Of a stretch of 64,000 nucleotides of DNA, positions 36,492 to 44,381 are shown one piece after another. The notes under the pieces were generated by a model, which was not told the origin of the DNA, did no database searches, and saw only the letters and a list, made by a program, of their open reading frames with translations. Each line of letters starts with the position of its first letter. Positions within the stretch are counted from its first letter, which is position 1. Source of the DNA: Calothrix brevissima NIES-22 (GTDB taxonomy: Bacteria > Cyanobacteriota > Cyanobacteriia > Cyanobacteriales > Nostocaceae); assembly GCF_002367995.1 (NCBI RefSeq), contig NZ_AP018207.1:6796104-6860103 (forward strand), read 5' to 3'. The position numbers were made by a program, and so were the translations under genes.

Positions 36492-38615
36492 ATGCAGGTG
36501 TCAAAACGTTCTTATAAGCAGCGATCGCTATTTGGCGGGAAAAAGTCGAAACAGAAACGACGCATTCACAAGCGTCTGCTGAACAGTTTATATAAAAACG
36601 CCCATGATGCGATCGCCCTGATTGACGATCGCGGATTTTTCCTAGATCTAAATATTGCTGCTTGTGAATTACTCGGACTCACCCGTAAGCAACTCAAAGG
36701 ACAAGCTTTATCTAATTTCATCACGGCGGAATTTACTCGTCAACTCAAGTCTGTGAGTTGTCTACCGAAAGAATCATTGATTGGGGAACTGTTAGTTGCA
36801 TCTGCTAGCCAAAGTCGGCGAGAGGTGGAATATACTTTAACGCCAAATGTTCTTCCCCGTTGTCATTTGCTGCTATTGCGAGATATTAGCCAGCGCCGGG
36901 AATCGATGCAAGCGGAATTACGCCAGCAACAGCAACGGGTGGAATTATTTTCGGAAGTGACGCTGAAAATTCGTCAGTCGTTACAACTTAAGGAAATTCT
37001 GCATACCACCGTGACGGAAGTGCAAAGGATTCTCCAAGCCGATCGCGTGCTAATTTATCATGTATTGCCGGATGGTACAGGTAAAACCATCAGCGAATCG
37101 GTGTTACCAGATTACCCCACACTCATGGATCTGGAATTTCCTCAAGAAGTTTTTCCCCAGGAATATCAACAATTGTATGCTCAAGGACGGGTAAGAGCGA
37201 TCGCAAATGTCCACGATCCGGCGGCTGGTTTGGCAGAATGTTTGGTGGAATTTGTCGATCAATTTGCGATTAAAGCCAAATTAATTGTTCCCATCGTCCA
37301 AAATCTCAATGCCAGCGCTCAAAATCAACTTTGGGGGTTATTAATCGCCCATCAATGCAATAACTACCGCCATTGGGTAGATTTTGAATTGGAATTGATG
37401 CAACAATTAGCCGATCAAATTAGTATTGCCTTATCTCAAGCTCAACTTTTAGAACATTTAGAAGAAGTAGTCGCCGCCAGAACTTCAGAATTACAAGAGG
37501 AAATTAACGTGCGGATGCAGGCGGAAGCAGCATCGCGACAGAGTGAAGAACAACTGCGCTTAATTACCAATGCCTTACCTGTACTCATTGCTTATGTAGA
37601 CGATCGCCAACAATATCGCTTTAACAATCAAGCATATCAAGATTGGTTGGGACAATCACCCAAAGAAATTTATGGTTCCCATCTGCAACAGGTTTGGGGC
37701 GAAGATTGCTACCACAGAATGCAAGTTTATGTACAAAGAGCTTTATCTGGACAAGCCGTTAACTATGAAAATGATATCGTTTTAAAAGATGGCAGTTCGC
37801 GTGCGGTTGATGTGACTTATATCCCTGATGTTGATGAGCAGAACGCCGTCAAGGGATTTTTTGCTTTAAGTAGCGATATTAGCGATCGCAAAGCCATTGA
37901 ACGGATGAAAGATGAATTTATTTCGATCATCAGTCATGAATTGCGCACACCCCTAACTTCCTTGCACAGTGCCCTGAAAATCTTAGCTACAGGGCGATTG
38001 GGCAATCTTTCCGCAGAAGGACAACAAATGCTAGGCATTGCCGATGATAGCACTGAACGCTTAGTACGCTTAGTTAACAATGTCCTCGATTTACAGCGCA
38101 TTGAGTCTGGTAAAGTGATCATGGAGTGTCAAGCCTGTAATGCAGCTAATTTGACGATCCAAGCAGCAGAGGCAATGCAAGCAATGGCACAACAGCAAGA
38201 AATCACTTTAGTTAAACAACCCCAAGATATCTCAGTCTGGGCAGATGCCGATTACATCTTACAAGCTTTAACAAATTTAATTAGTAATGCTATCAAGTTT
38301 TCATCACCAGGGGGGACTGTTTGGCTGACTGTAGAACCAGAACAAACTTCCCCAAACTTCCCCAAAGAAGTGGTATTTCGGGTACGCGACGAAGGGCAAG
38401 GTATTCCCGCCGATCAACTTGAACGAATCTTTGAACGATTTCAACAAGTCGATTCGTCAGATTCCCGGAAAAAAGGTGGTACTGGTTTAGGGTTAACAAT
38501 CTGCCGCAAAATTATTGAACAGCACAACGGCAGAATTTGGGCAGAAAGTACTCCAGGTTGCGGTAGTACCTTTGCCTTCACATTACCTACCCTTGACAGC
38601 ACCCAGATTTCATGA
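36492..38615 (+). CDS. rcaE: RcaE-like bilin-type sensor histidine kinase
   Basis: The 707-residue protein has, in order, a basic N-terminus, PAS (~30-130), a phytochrome-type GAF (~155-320), coiled coil (~320-345), a second PAS (~350-465), HisKA with His482 in SIISHELRTPL, and HATPase (NLISNAIKFSSPGG, GTGLGLTICRKII). There is no membrane segment. In the GAF, Cys250 sits in LAECLVEFVDQF, the position that binds bilin in cyanobacteriochromes, though Leu replaces the common following His. RcaE of Fremyella senses green/red light for CA3. The RcaF-like gene 10 bases downstream, pcyA after it and L boxes in the region support this. A non-pigmented GAF kinase is the alternative. Confidence 0.72.
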   Translation: MQVSKRSYKQRSLFGGKKSKQKRRIHKRLLNSLYKNAHDAIALIDDRGFFLDLNIAACELLGLTRKQLKGQALSNFITAEFTRQLKSVSCLPKESLIGELLVASASQSRREVEYTLTPNVLPRCHLLLLRDISQRRESMQAELRQQQQRVELFSEVTLKIRQSLQLKEILHTTVTEVQRILQADRVLIYHVLPDGTGKTISESVLPDYPTLMDLEFPQEVFPQEYQQLYAQGRVRAIANVHDPAAGLAECLVEFVDQFAIKAKLIVPIVQNLNASAQNQLWGLLIAHQCNNYRHWVDFELELMQQLADQISIALSQAQLLEHLEEVVAARTSELQEEINVRMQAEAASRQSEEQLRLITNALPVLIAYVDDRQQYRFNNQAYQDWLGQSPKEIYGSHLQQVWGEDCYHRMQVYVQRALSGQAVNYENDIVLKDGSSRAVDVTYIPDVDEQNAVKGFFALSSDISDRKAIERMKDEFISIISHELRTPLTSLHSALKILATGRLGNLSAEGQQMLGIADDSTERLVRLVNNVLDLQRIESGKVIMECQACNAANLTIQAAEAMQAMAQQQEITLVKQPQDISVWADADYILQALTNLISNAIKFSSPGGTVWLTVEPEQTSPNFPKEVVFRVRDEGQGIPADQLERIFERFQQVDSSDSRKKGGTGLGLTICRKIIEQHNGRIWAESTPGCGSTFAFTLPTLDSTQIS

Positions 38616-38625
38616 GGGGTAATTT

Positions 38626-38997
38626 ATGGAAAAGCGAATTTTAATTATTGATGACGAAGAAACAATTCAAACCGTTGTGCAATTCGGCATCAGAATGGCT
38701 GCGGGATGGGAAGTATTCACTGCTAGTTCCGGCTTTGAAGGTATCCAGACTGCACAAACTCAAAAACCTGATGTAATTCTGTTGGATGTGATGATGCCAG
38801 ATATGGATGGTATAGCTACTTTTAAAGAACTGCAATCTCATTCAGAAACCGAACAAATCCCGGTAATTCTGTTAACTGCTAAAGCACAAACAGCAGAAAA
38901 GCGTCAGTTTAATGATTTAGGTGTGAGTGGCGTGATTACCAAACCCTTTAATTCCTTGGATCTCCCAGAGCAAATTAGTAGAATTCTCCATTGGTAA
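38626..38997 (+). CDS. rcaF: RcaF-like single-domain response regulator
   Basis: This is a 123-residue receiver domain alone. The phosphoacceptor is Asp54 in VILLDVMMPDMDG, with acidic residues in IIDDEE, Thr in LLTAKAQ and Lys in ITKPF. RcaF is a small receiver of ~124 residues that relays phosphate from RcaE to RcaC. It follows the kinase by 10 bases with a GAGGGG ribosome site, so the two are cotranscribed. RcaC itself is not in the window. Confidence 0.75.
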   Translation: MEKRILIIDDEETIQTVVQFGIRMAAGWEVFTASSGFEGIQTAQTQKPDVILLDVMMPDMDGIATFKELQSHSETEQIPVILLTAKAQTAEKRQFNDLGVSGVITKPFNSLDLPEQISRILHW

Positions 38998-39138
38998 CCT
39001 GATGTGATGATGACGACTGACAGCGTTATCCTGTCTTGAAAATAGGGAACAGGGAACAGGGAAGAGAGATTTTCAGGTTTGGTTGTGGGATTTTTTCATG
39101 AGGGGCTGACTTGCCCATTTTCCCATTCGCTCATTCTT

Positions 39139-39156
39139 CTGCACAAATTTTGCACA
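39139..39156 (+). promoter_or_regulatory. L-box-like RcaC binding site upstream of pcyA
   Basis: CTGCACA-AATT-TTGCACA differs by one base from TTGCACA-N4-TTGCACA. It lies 47 bases before the pcyA start in the direction of the gene. In Fremyella an L box upstream of pcyA and of the red-light phycocyanin operon mediates activation by phosphorylated RcaC. Confidence 0.78.
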
Positions 39157-39202
39157 AACTATGCGCCAAGGTAAATATTAATTCTTTTTTCCAGAGAAGT
39201 CT

Positions 39203-39943
39203 ATGTTGAAATCTATGTCAGCGTCCATCAGAAACAGTCAGCATCAATTAATTCGCAGATTAGCCGATTCTATTGAAGAAATTTGGCAAAAAAATCTAGA
39301 TTTGTCACCTTACTCTGTACCTGAAGGTTTAGGGTATGTTGAGGGACATTTAGAAGGCGAACGGCTCATCATTGAAAATCATTGCTACCAAACGCCGCAA
39401 TTTCGCAAACTGCATTTAGAATTGGCTCAGGTTGGCAATGGATTAGATATTCTCCACTGTGTCATGTTCCCCAATCCCGAATATGCCATTCCCATCTTTG
39501 GTACAGATTTAGTTGGCGGGAAAGGCGGAATTAGTGCAGCGATCGCGGATTTGTCACCTATTAGTAGCGATCGCACTCTTCCATCGAGCTATTATCAAAA
39601 ATTATCTGTATTATCCGCCCTGGAGTTTTCTCAACCACGCACCTTACCAGAGTGGGGTGATATCTTTTCGGAATTTTGTCTATTTATTCGTCCCGGAAAC
39701 CCTGAAGAAGAAGATAAGTTTCTCAACCGAGTTCGGGAATTTCTAACCATTCATTGTCAAATTGCTAGTCAACAAACACCGCTCACATCAAATCTAGATA
39801 TTTCCAAAGTGCTTGCAGGGCAACGAAATTACTGTACCAAACAGCAACAAAATGATAAAACCCGCCGCGTTCTCGAAAAATCCTTTGGTACAGAATGGGC
39901 AGATCGCTACATGACAACAATGCTGTTTGATTATGTAGCATAA
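39203..39943 (+). CDS. pcyA: Phycocyanobilin:ferredoxin oxidoreductase PcyA
   Basis: The 246-residue bilin reductase has the PcyA catalytic residues in context: Glu in KLHLELAQVGN, His in LHCVMFPNPEYAIPIFG and Asp in GTDLVGG. It reduces biliverdin IXa by four electrons to phycocyanobilin, the bilin of phycocyanin, allophycocyanin and cyanobacteriochromes. The frame starts at ATG 39203; a second in-frame ATG five codons later (MSASIRNS) is equally plausible. It follows rcaF by 205 bases, with an L box in the gap, so it probably has its own red-light-responsive promoter. Confidence 0.96.
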   Translation: MLKSMSASIRNSQHQLIRRLADSIEEIWQKNLDLSPYSVPEGLGYVEGHLEGERLIIENHCYQTPQFRKLHLELAQVGNGLDILHCVMFPNPEYAIPIFGTDLVGGKGGISAAIADLSPISSDRTLPSSYYQKLSVLSALEFSQPRTLPEWGDIFSEFCLFIRPGNPEEEDKFLNRVREFLTIHCQIASQQTPLTSNLDISKVLAGQRNYCTKQQQNDKTRRVLEKSFGTEWADRYMTTMLFDYVA

Positions 39944-39994
39944 AAATGTCATTTATAGCTTTTTCATAATAAAAATTTACCTTACCGATTTACT

Positions 39995-40027
39995 AGATCC
40001 CCGACTTCTTTAAGAAGTCGGGGATCT
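39995..40027 (+). terminator. Terminator after pcyA
   Basis: A perfect 16-base-pair inverted repeat (AGATCCCCGACTTCTT / AAGAAGTCGGGGATCT) with a single-base centre lies 51 bases after pcyA and is followed by TTGATTGATT. It also faces the convergent gene ending at 40081 and may serve both. Confidence 0.8.
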
Positions 40028-40080
40028 TTGATTGATTGTCAGTTGTCAGTTGTCTTTTATGCCCAATGCCCATTTTCAAT

Positions 40081-40668
40081 TTATCGAAATAACTTTAACT
40101 GCTCAATCAAACGATCGAAATAAGGTGCAACAATTTCTTGCTGTTCTAGTTTTACTCGCTTTAAACTAGCAGTTTTAATACCTTCCAACCCCACCACCAT
40201 TGCATCTAACGGTACTTGCAATTCTTGATACAACAGTTTCATATAGTGTAATCCATCAGCACTTGTATAATCAGCATGTTGACCAACAATACCGTAAGTA
40301 ATACAGCGCAGAAAGTGCCAAAAATCACGCCAGCAAGCCTCTGCCCTAATTGAAGGGTAAAGTCCGCCACCTGGTTGAGTGATGTTGGGAAATTGAGTTA
40401 ATACTTGGCTTCTGGCTTCATCTACAATTTCCTGGACGCGATCGCGTAATTCTTGACTTACAGAAATCAGCGCTGTATGTGTAGGTACAAGCTGCTGAAT
40501 CTGCTGCAAATCCTCATCGGTGAGATACCGTCCCTCATCGTCAGCCGCTTGGAATAGCTGAATAGCCTCTGGTGTATGAGTATTTTGCCAAGTAGCAAAA
40601 CTGACAATTCTGGCTTTTATAATCAATTCTCGGACTTTTTCACTCAATTGTGGCTGAGTCATGGTCAA
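40081..40668 (-). CDS. Divergent phycobiliprotein (allophycocyanin-like globin)
   Basis: This 195-residue protein belongs to the phycobilisome globin family but is far from standard subunits. The chromophore region reads RAEACWRDFWHFLRCITYG, matching ACLRDxxxxLRxxTYG of allophycocyanins, so the bilin-binding Cys (ACWRD) and its neighbouring Arg-Asp are kept. The following segment (LLYQELQVPLDAMVVGLEGI) also matches. An N-terminal extension of ~25 residues differs from ApcA/B. It may be a low-abundance core-like or regulatory biliprotein. It is not cpeA/B or cpcA/B. Confidence 0.8.
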   Translation of the reverse strand: MTMTQPQLSEKVRELIIKARIVSFATWQNTHTPEAIQLFQAADDEGRYLTDEDLQQIQQLVPTHTALISVSQELRDRVQEIVDEARSQVLTQFPNITQPGGGLYPSIRAEACWRDFWHFLRCITYGIVGQHADYTSADGLHYMKLLYQELQVPLDAMVVGLEGIKTASLKRVKLEQQEIVAPYFDRLIEQLKLFR

Positions 40669-40880
40669 AATTATTAATCGACTGTTGGGAATGTAAAACT
40701 TTTGCTCTGTTTCAAATTTTCAGCAAAGCTGTTAGTAACCTATGAGTAACAATTTAGCGCTAATTTGTTAGCAAACTCAACAGGCAAACTATGAACAATT
40801 TAGAAGACTACACCTTGATTAAACTAATTCGCGAACAAGTGCCCATTTATGAATTTACCAAGAAACTGGGTCTAAAGCCC

Positions 40881-42195
40881 CGTCCACTTCGGGTGTAGCT
40901 CTCAGTGCGCCGCTTCCAGGACGGCTTGAATTGTGTTATCATATTTGCGTAAGAGTTTTCCACGCAAATGATTGTTTTAGAATTCAAAGCCAAGGGGAAA
41001 ACAACTCAATACACTGCTATTGATGAGGCGATTAGGACTGCTCAATTTGTTCGCAATAAGAGTATCCGTTTTTGGATGGATAACCGAGGTGTAGGGCAAA
41101 AAGACTTATATCGTCTGAGCAAGTCATTGAGAGGTGAATTTCCATTTGTAAAAGCCTTGAATTCTAGTGCTTGCCAAGCCTCTATTGAACGAGCTTATAG
41201 TTCTATTGCTCGTTTCTACGACAACTGCAAAAAGTCTGTTGTGGGTAAAAAGGCATATCCAAAGTTTAAGAAGAATTCTCGCTCAGTGGAATACAAAACG
41301 TCTGGGTGGTCACTTTCACAAGACCGGAAACAAATAACCTTCACCGACAAAAAAGGGATTGGCAAGCTCAAACTTAAAGGAACGTGGGATTTAAACTTCT
41401 ACCAAATAGAACAGATAAAACGAGTTAGGTTAGTTCGTCGTGCAGACGGGTACTATGTTCAATTTTTGGTGAGTGTAGATAACAAAGTAGAAACACAACC
41501 AACTGGTAAAACTATCGGTTTGGACGTTGGACTTAAAGAGTTCTACACAGACAGTAATGGACACAGTGAACCTAATCCAAGGTTTTATCGCACAGGAGAG
41601 AAACGCCTCAAGTTTCGACAAAGGCGCGTTTCTAGAAAAAAAAGGGCTTCTGCCAACCGTAAGAAAGCTATTAATAAATTAGGGCGAGTACACCTCAAAA
41701 TAAGTAGGCAACGTGAAGAACACGCTAAGAGAATAGCGCGTTGCGTCATCCAATCTCACGATTTGGTCGCCTATGAAGATTTGAGGATTAAAAATTTAGT
41801 TAGAAATCACTGTCTCGCCAAATCTATTAATGATGCTGGTTGGTATCAATTCAGGAAATGGTTAGAGTATTTTGGGGTGAAGTTTGGCAGGGTAACTGTT
41901 GCGGTTAATCCTGCCTATACGTCGCTTGAATGCTCTAACTGTGGTGCAATAGTCAAAAAATCTCTATCAACAAGAACTCATGTTTGTGAATGTGGATTTG
42001 TGATGGATAGAGACTGGAATGCTGCCATCAATATTCTGAAATTAGCCTTGAGTACCGTAGGGCATACGGGAACTTGGATCTTAGATCCCAACGCTTCAGG
42101 AGATTCGACCTCTACTCATGCAGGAGTAATCCTGTCTGAGCAAGTTGGGTCAAAGATTGAAGAATCTTCGCCCTTATAGGGCGGAGAGTGTCAAA
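40881..42195 (+). mobile_element. IS200/IS605-type element carrying only tnpB
   Basis: About 1315 bases are inserted within the small ORF, with CCC at both junctions and no clear target duplication, as expected for this superfamily. The left end has imperfect hairpins (arms CCGTCC and GGACGG). The right end has CGCCCTTATAGGGCG followed by GAGAGTGTCAA. There is no tnpA, so the copy would need transposase in trans. The 3' part of tnpB and the right end should form the guide (omega) RNA. Confidence 0.8.
40968..42179 (+). CDS. tnpB: TnpB RNA-guided nuclease
   Basis: This 403-residue protein appears intact. The RuvC-like residues are Asp186 (GLDVGLK), Glu270 (VAYEDLRI) and the Asp of DRDWNAAIN near 347-349. 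A zinc finger CSNCG...CECG lies between the second and third. TnpB proteins cut DNA next to a short target-adjacent motif, guided by RNA from the element's right end, and help retain the element. The coding region ends 16 bases before the right end. All catalytic residues are present, so it is probably active. Confidence 0.93.
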   Translation: MIVLEFKAKGKTTQYTAIDEAIRTAQFVRNKSIRFWMDNRGVGQKDLYRLSKSLRGEFPFVKALNSSACQASIERAYSSIARFYDNCKKSVVGKKAYPKFKKNSRSVEYKTSGWSLSQDRKQITFTDKKGIGKLKLKGTWDLNFYQIEQIKRVRLVRRADGYYVQFLVSVDNKVETQPTGKTIGLDVGLKEFYTDSNGHSEPNPRFYRTGEKRLKFRQRRVSRKKRASANRKKAINKLGRVHLKISRQREEHAKRIARCVIQSHDLVAYEDLRIKNLVRNHCLAKSINDAGWYQFRKWLEYFGVKFGRVTVAVNPAYTSLECSNCGAIVKKSLSTRTHVCECGFVMDRDWNAAINILKLALSTVGHTGTWILDPNASGDSTSTHAGVILSEQVGSKIEESSPL

Positions 42196-42333
42196 CCCGA
42201 TCGCAGTGACGAAGTAAATATGACCAGTACACTGTACTTTAAGCAGCACTTTAACGCTTACCTCAAAGGAGAACGCTTTCCCATTCCTGAAGAGCTGTAA
42301 CTTAGTTTTAGAGTGTAAATTCTTGTAAATTTT

Positions 42334-42993
42334 ATGGATCTCAGTCAAATCGAAACCGAACTGCAAAACCCAGATTTTCAATACCGCCTCAAGGCAATTT
42401 CCGCCCTGCAAAATTATCCGGCTGATGTCGCTGTTCCTTTACTCAACCGCCACATTCAAGATCCAGAATTTTTGGTACGCACCTTTGTCGCTAGGGAATT
42501 GGGTAAGCAAAAAACCTCAGAATCTTTTGCCGCCTTGTTACAAATTATCAAGTTTGATAACACCCCCAACGTCCGCGCTGAAGCCTGTAATTCCCTATCC
42601 TTATTTGGCAAAGTTTCTGCATCTCATCTGGTACAGACATTTTTGCGAGACGATCACTGGTTAGTACGTCGCAGTATTTTAGCCGCCTTAGTAGAAATGG
42701 ATTGCCCGGAAGAAGTTCTAGAAGTTTGTCTTTTGGGCTTAGATGGCGACGATGCAGCAGTTCAGGAAGCATCTGTTGATGGTTTGGGGTGGTTAGCAAA
42801 TTCCCGCCAGTCTGCTGCTGCTTTATCTCAACTTCTAATTCTGAAAAATTCTGCATCTGAATATATCCGAGTGCGAGTTGCTTATGCACTCAAGCACTTT
42901 AATAACCCTGAAGCCAAAGCAGCCCTAGCAGAACTCAGACAAGATACCGATCATCGAGTAGTCGGCGCAGCAATGGAAACTTTAATTTCTTGA
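42334..42993 (+). CDS. HEAT-repeat protein, NblB/CpcE-F-like
   Basis: The 219-residue protein is made of HEAT/PBS-lyase repeats (LKAISALQNYPADVAVPLLN, FLVRTFVARELGKQKTSESF, VRRSILAALVEMDCPEEV, VRVAYALKHFNNPEAKAAL). Length and composition resemble NblB, a HEAT protein involved in phycobilisome breakdown, and more distantly the CpcE/CpcF lyases. It is the last gene of the light-harvesting island, 33 bases after the interrupted small ORF. A role in phycobilisome turnover is likely but is not proven by sequence. Confidence 0.7.
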   Translation: MDLSQIETELQNPDFQYRLKAISALQNYPADVAVPLLNRHIQDPEFLVRTFVARELGKQKTSESFAALLQIIKFDNTPNVRAEACNSLSLFGKVSASHLVQTFLRDDHWLVRRSILAALVEMDCPEEVLEVCLLGLDGDDAAVQEASVDGLGWLANSRQSAAALSQLLILKNSASEYIRVRVAYALKHFNNPEAKAALAELRQDTDHRVVGAAMETLIS

Positions 42994-43016
42994 AGGGAAC
43001 AAGGGAGACATCTTGT

Positions 43017-43056
43017 AGAGACGCGATGAATCGCGTCTTTGATTCATCGCGTCTCT
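43017..43056. repeat. Double palindrome GAGACGCGAT family
   Basis: AGAGACGCGATGAATCGCGT then CTTTGATTCATCGCGTCTCT forms nested inverted repeats. Single versions occur near 26343 and 34075, and a half copy near 60320. In the gap between the HEAT gene and ribokinase it may also act as a terminator. Confidence 0.75.
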
Positions 43057-43087
43057 AGTTATATTTAATTACGCCGACTTACTGATC

Positions 43088-44008
43088 ATGAGTATTATTG
43101 TTTTTGGCAGCATCAATATCGATTTAGTCGCCACAGTTCCCCGATTGCCAATGGCGGGAGAAACATTATTAGGACATAACTTTGTCCAAACTCCCGGAGG
43201 AAAAGGCGCAAATCAAGCTGTTGCATTGGCACGTTTACAAGTTCCTACTTATATGGTAGGGCGCGTAGGGACAGATAGTTTTGCTTCAGAATTACTCTAC
43301 AATTTAGAAAATTCTGGCGTAGATACTAGCAATGTTGCTATTGACGATAATGTCAGTTCGGGAGTGGCGCTGATTACTGTTGATGACAAAGGTGAAAATC
43401 AAATTATTATTGTTCCTGGTGCCAATGGGCGTGTAAATCACGAAGATGTAGAACGGTTATCTGATTTATTACCAAATAGCACCGCCTTACTTTTACAATT
43501 TGAAATTCCCATCGCAGCTGTAGTAGCGGCGGCGAAAGCAGCCCATCAAGCCGGGGTAAAAGTAATTCTCGATCCTGCACCAGCACAATCTCATGTGCCC
43601 GATGAACTTTATCCATTAGTAGATATCATTACACCAAATGAAGTCGAAGCAGGACAACTGGTAGGTTTTCCAGTAAATAATGAAGAATCAGCAAAACAAG
43701 CGGCAGCGATTTTATTACAACGGGGTGTGAAATGTGCGATTATCAAACTTGGTGCAAAAGGTGTTTTCTGCGCCACTGCTGAAGAAAGTTTCTTTGTACC
43801 CGTGTTTCCCATTCAAGTTGTAGATACAGTTGCTGCGGGCGATGCGTTTAATGGTGGTTTAGCCACCGCACTTTATGAAGGATTATCTTTATATCAGGCG
43901 GTGGTGTGGGGTGCAGCTGCGGGTGCTTTAGCTGCAACAAAACCAGGGGCGCAAACTTCTTTACCTGATAGGTTGACGTTTGATGCATTTTTGCAGGAAA
44001 GGGGGTGA
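43088..44008 (+). CDS. rbsK: Ribokinase (PfkB family)
   Basis: The 306-residue sugar kinase has the N-terminal GSINIDLVATVPRLP, the PfkB signature GGKGANQAVALARL and the C-terminal DTVAAGDAFNGGLATAL, whose Asp is the catalytic base. It phosphorylates D-ribose at O5 for entry into the pentose phosphate pool. The length is normal. It appears monocistronic. Confidence 0.93.
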   Translation: MSIIVFGSINIDLVATVPRLPMAGETLLGHNFVQTPGGKGANQAVALARLQVPTYMVGRVGTDSFASELLYNLENSGVDTSNVAIDDNVSSGVALITVDDKGENQIIIVPGANGRVNHEDVERLSDLLPNSTALLLQFEIPIAAVVAAAKAAHQAGVKVILDPAPAQSHVPDELYPLVDIITPNEVEAGQLVGFPVNNEESAKQAAAILLQRGVKCAIIKLGAKGVFCATAEESFFVPVFPIQVVDTVAAGDAFNGGLATALYEGLSLYQAVVWGAAAGALAATKPGAQTSLPDRLTFDAFLQERG

Positions 44009-44019
44009 GAGGTAGGGGC

Positions 44020-44169
44020 TACCAAACTTCCCGCTATATTCCGTGTATCGACTCCTGTTGCTGCTAACAGAGAACCAAAATCTAAATCATGGGTAAAGAT
44101 AATGTATCCTCTGATTCTTGCCCATTCCATAATTACCGTATCTTTTTCACGAGAGTCCCCGACATTAGA
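44020..44169 (-). pseudogene. Remnant of DUF5615 PIN-like toxin
   Basis: The minus strand encodes NVGDSREKDTVIMEWARIRG then YIIFTHDLDFGSLLAATG, the C-terminal half of DUF5615 PIN-like toxins. The N-terminal part is absent and the end has drifted. It directly follows a broken DUF433 gene, the usual antitoxin partner. Confidence 0.7.
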
Positions 44170-44280
44170 CTAGTGAACAGCTTCAATAACGATCGCACCA
44201 ACGGTGACACGCATTCCTCGAATACAAGGTTTACCACCCATGACTTCTGGGTTGCGGGTAATTCTGGTGAGGTTTTGCAT
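44170..44280 (-). pseudogene. Truncated DUF433 antitoxin
   Basis: The minus strand encodes QNLTRITRNPEVMGGKPCIR then GMRVTVGAIV, the start of DUF433 proteins (normally ~75 residues). It stops after 36 codons. The following toxin fragment begins at once, so an internal deletion probably joined the two. Confidence 0.75.
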
Positions 44281-44326
44281 AACTATTACAGCAGATTACA
44301 ACTTGGGGAGGTACAGATAATTATAA

Positions 44327-44347
44327 GGGCACAACATTGTTGTGCCC
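44327..44347. repeat. Palindrome with GGGCACAACA arms
   Basis: The inverted repeat GGGCACAACA-T-TGTTGTGCCC lies just 3' of the aminopeptidase gene on the minus strand. It resembles other intergenic palindromes here centred on an ATT or CATTG core. It could act as a terminator for the minus-strand gene. Confidence 0.65.
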
Positions 44348-44381
44348 CTATGTGTTTAATTGATGAATTGTGCAGATTTAA

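Larger units (their letters stand above)
40791..42300 (+). pseudogene. Small ORF interrupted by TnpB element
   Basis: The upstream part (40791-40880) encodes NNLEDYTLIKLIREQVPIYE then FTKKLGLKP. The downstream part (42196-42300) encodes DRSDEVNMTSTLYFKQHFN through to FPIPEEL and a stop. Joining 40880 to 42199 restores one continuous frame of about 63 codons, so the element entered an intact gene. I do not recognise the family. It was probably cotranscribed with the HEAT-repeat gene at 42334. As it stands the first part runs into the element and stops at about 40900. Confidence 0.75.

Noticed and set aside
43894-44130. Minus-strand ORF overlapping the end of ribokinase
   Set aside because: Only its first part is protein-like, and that part is the DUF5615 relic; the rest is antisense to rbsK.
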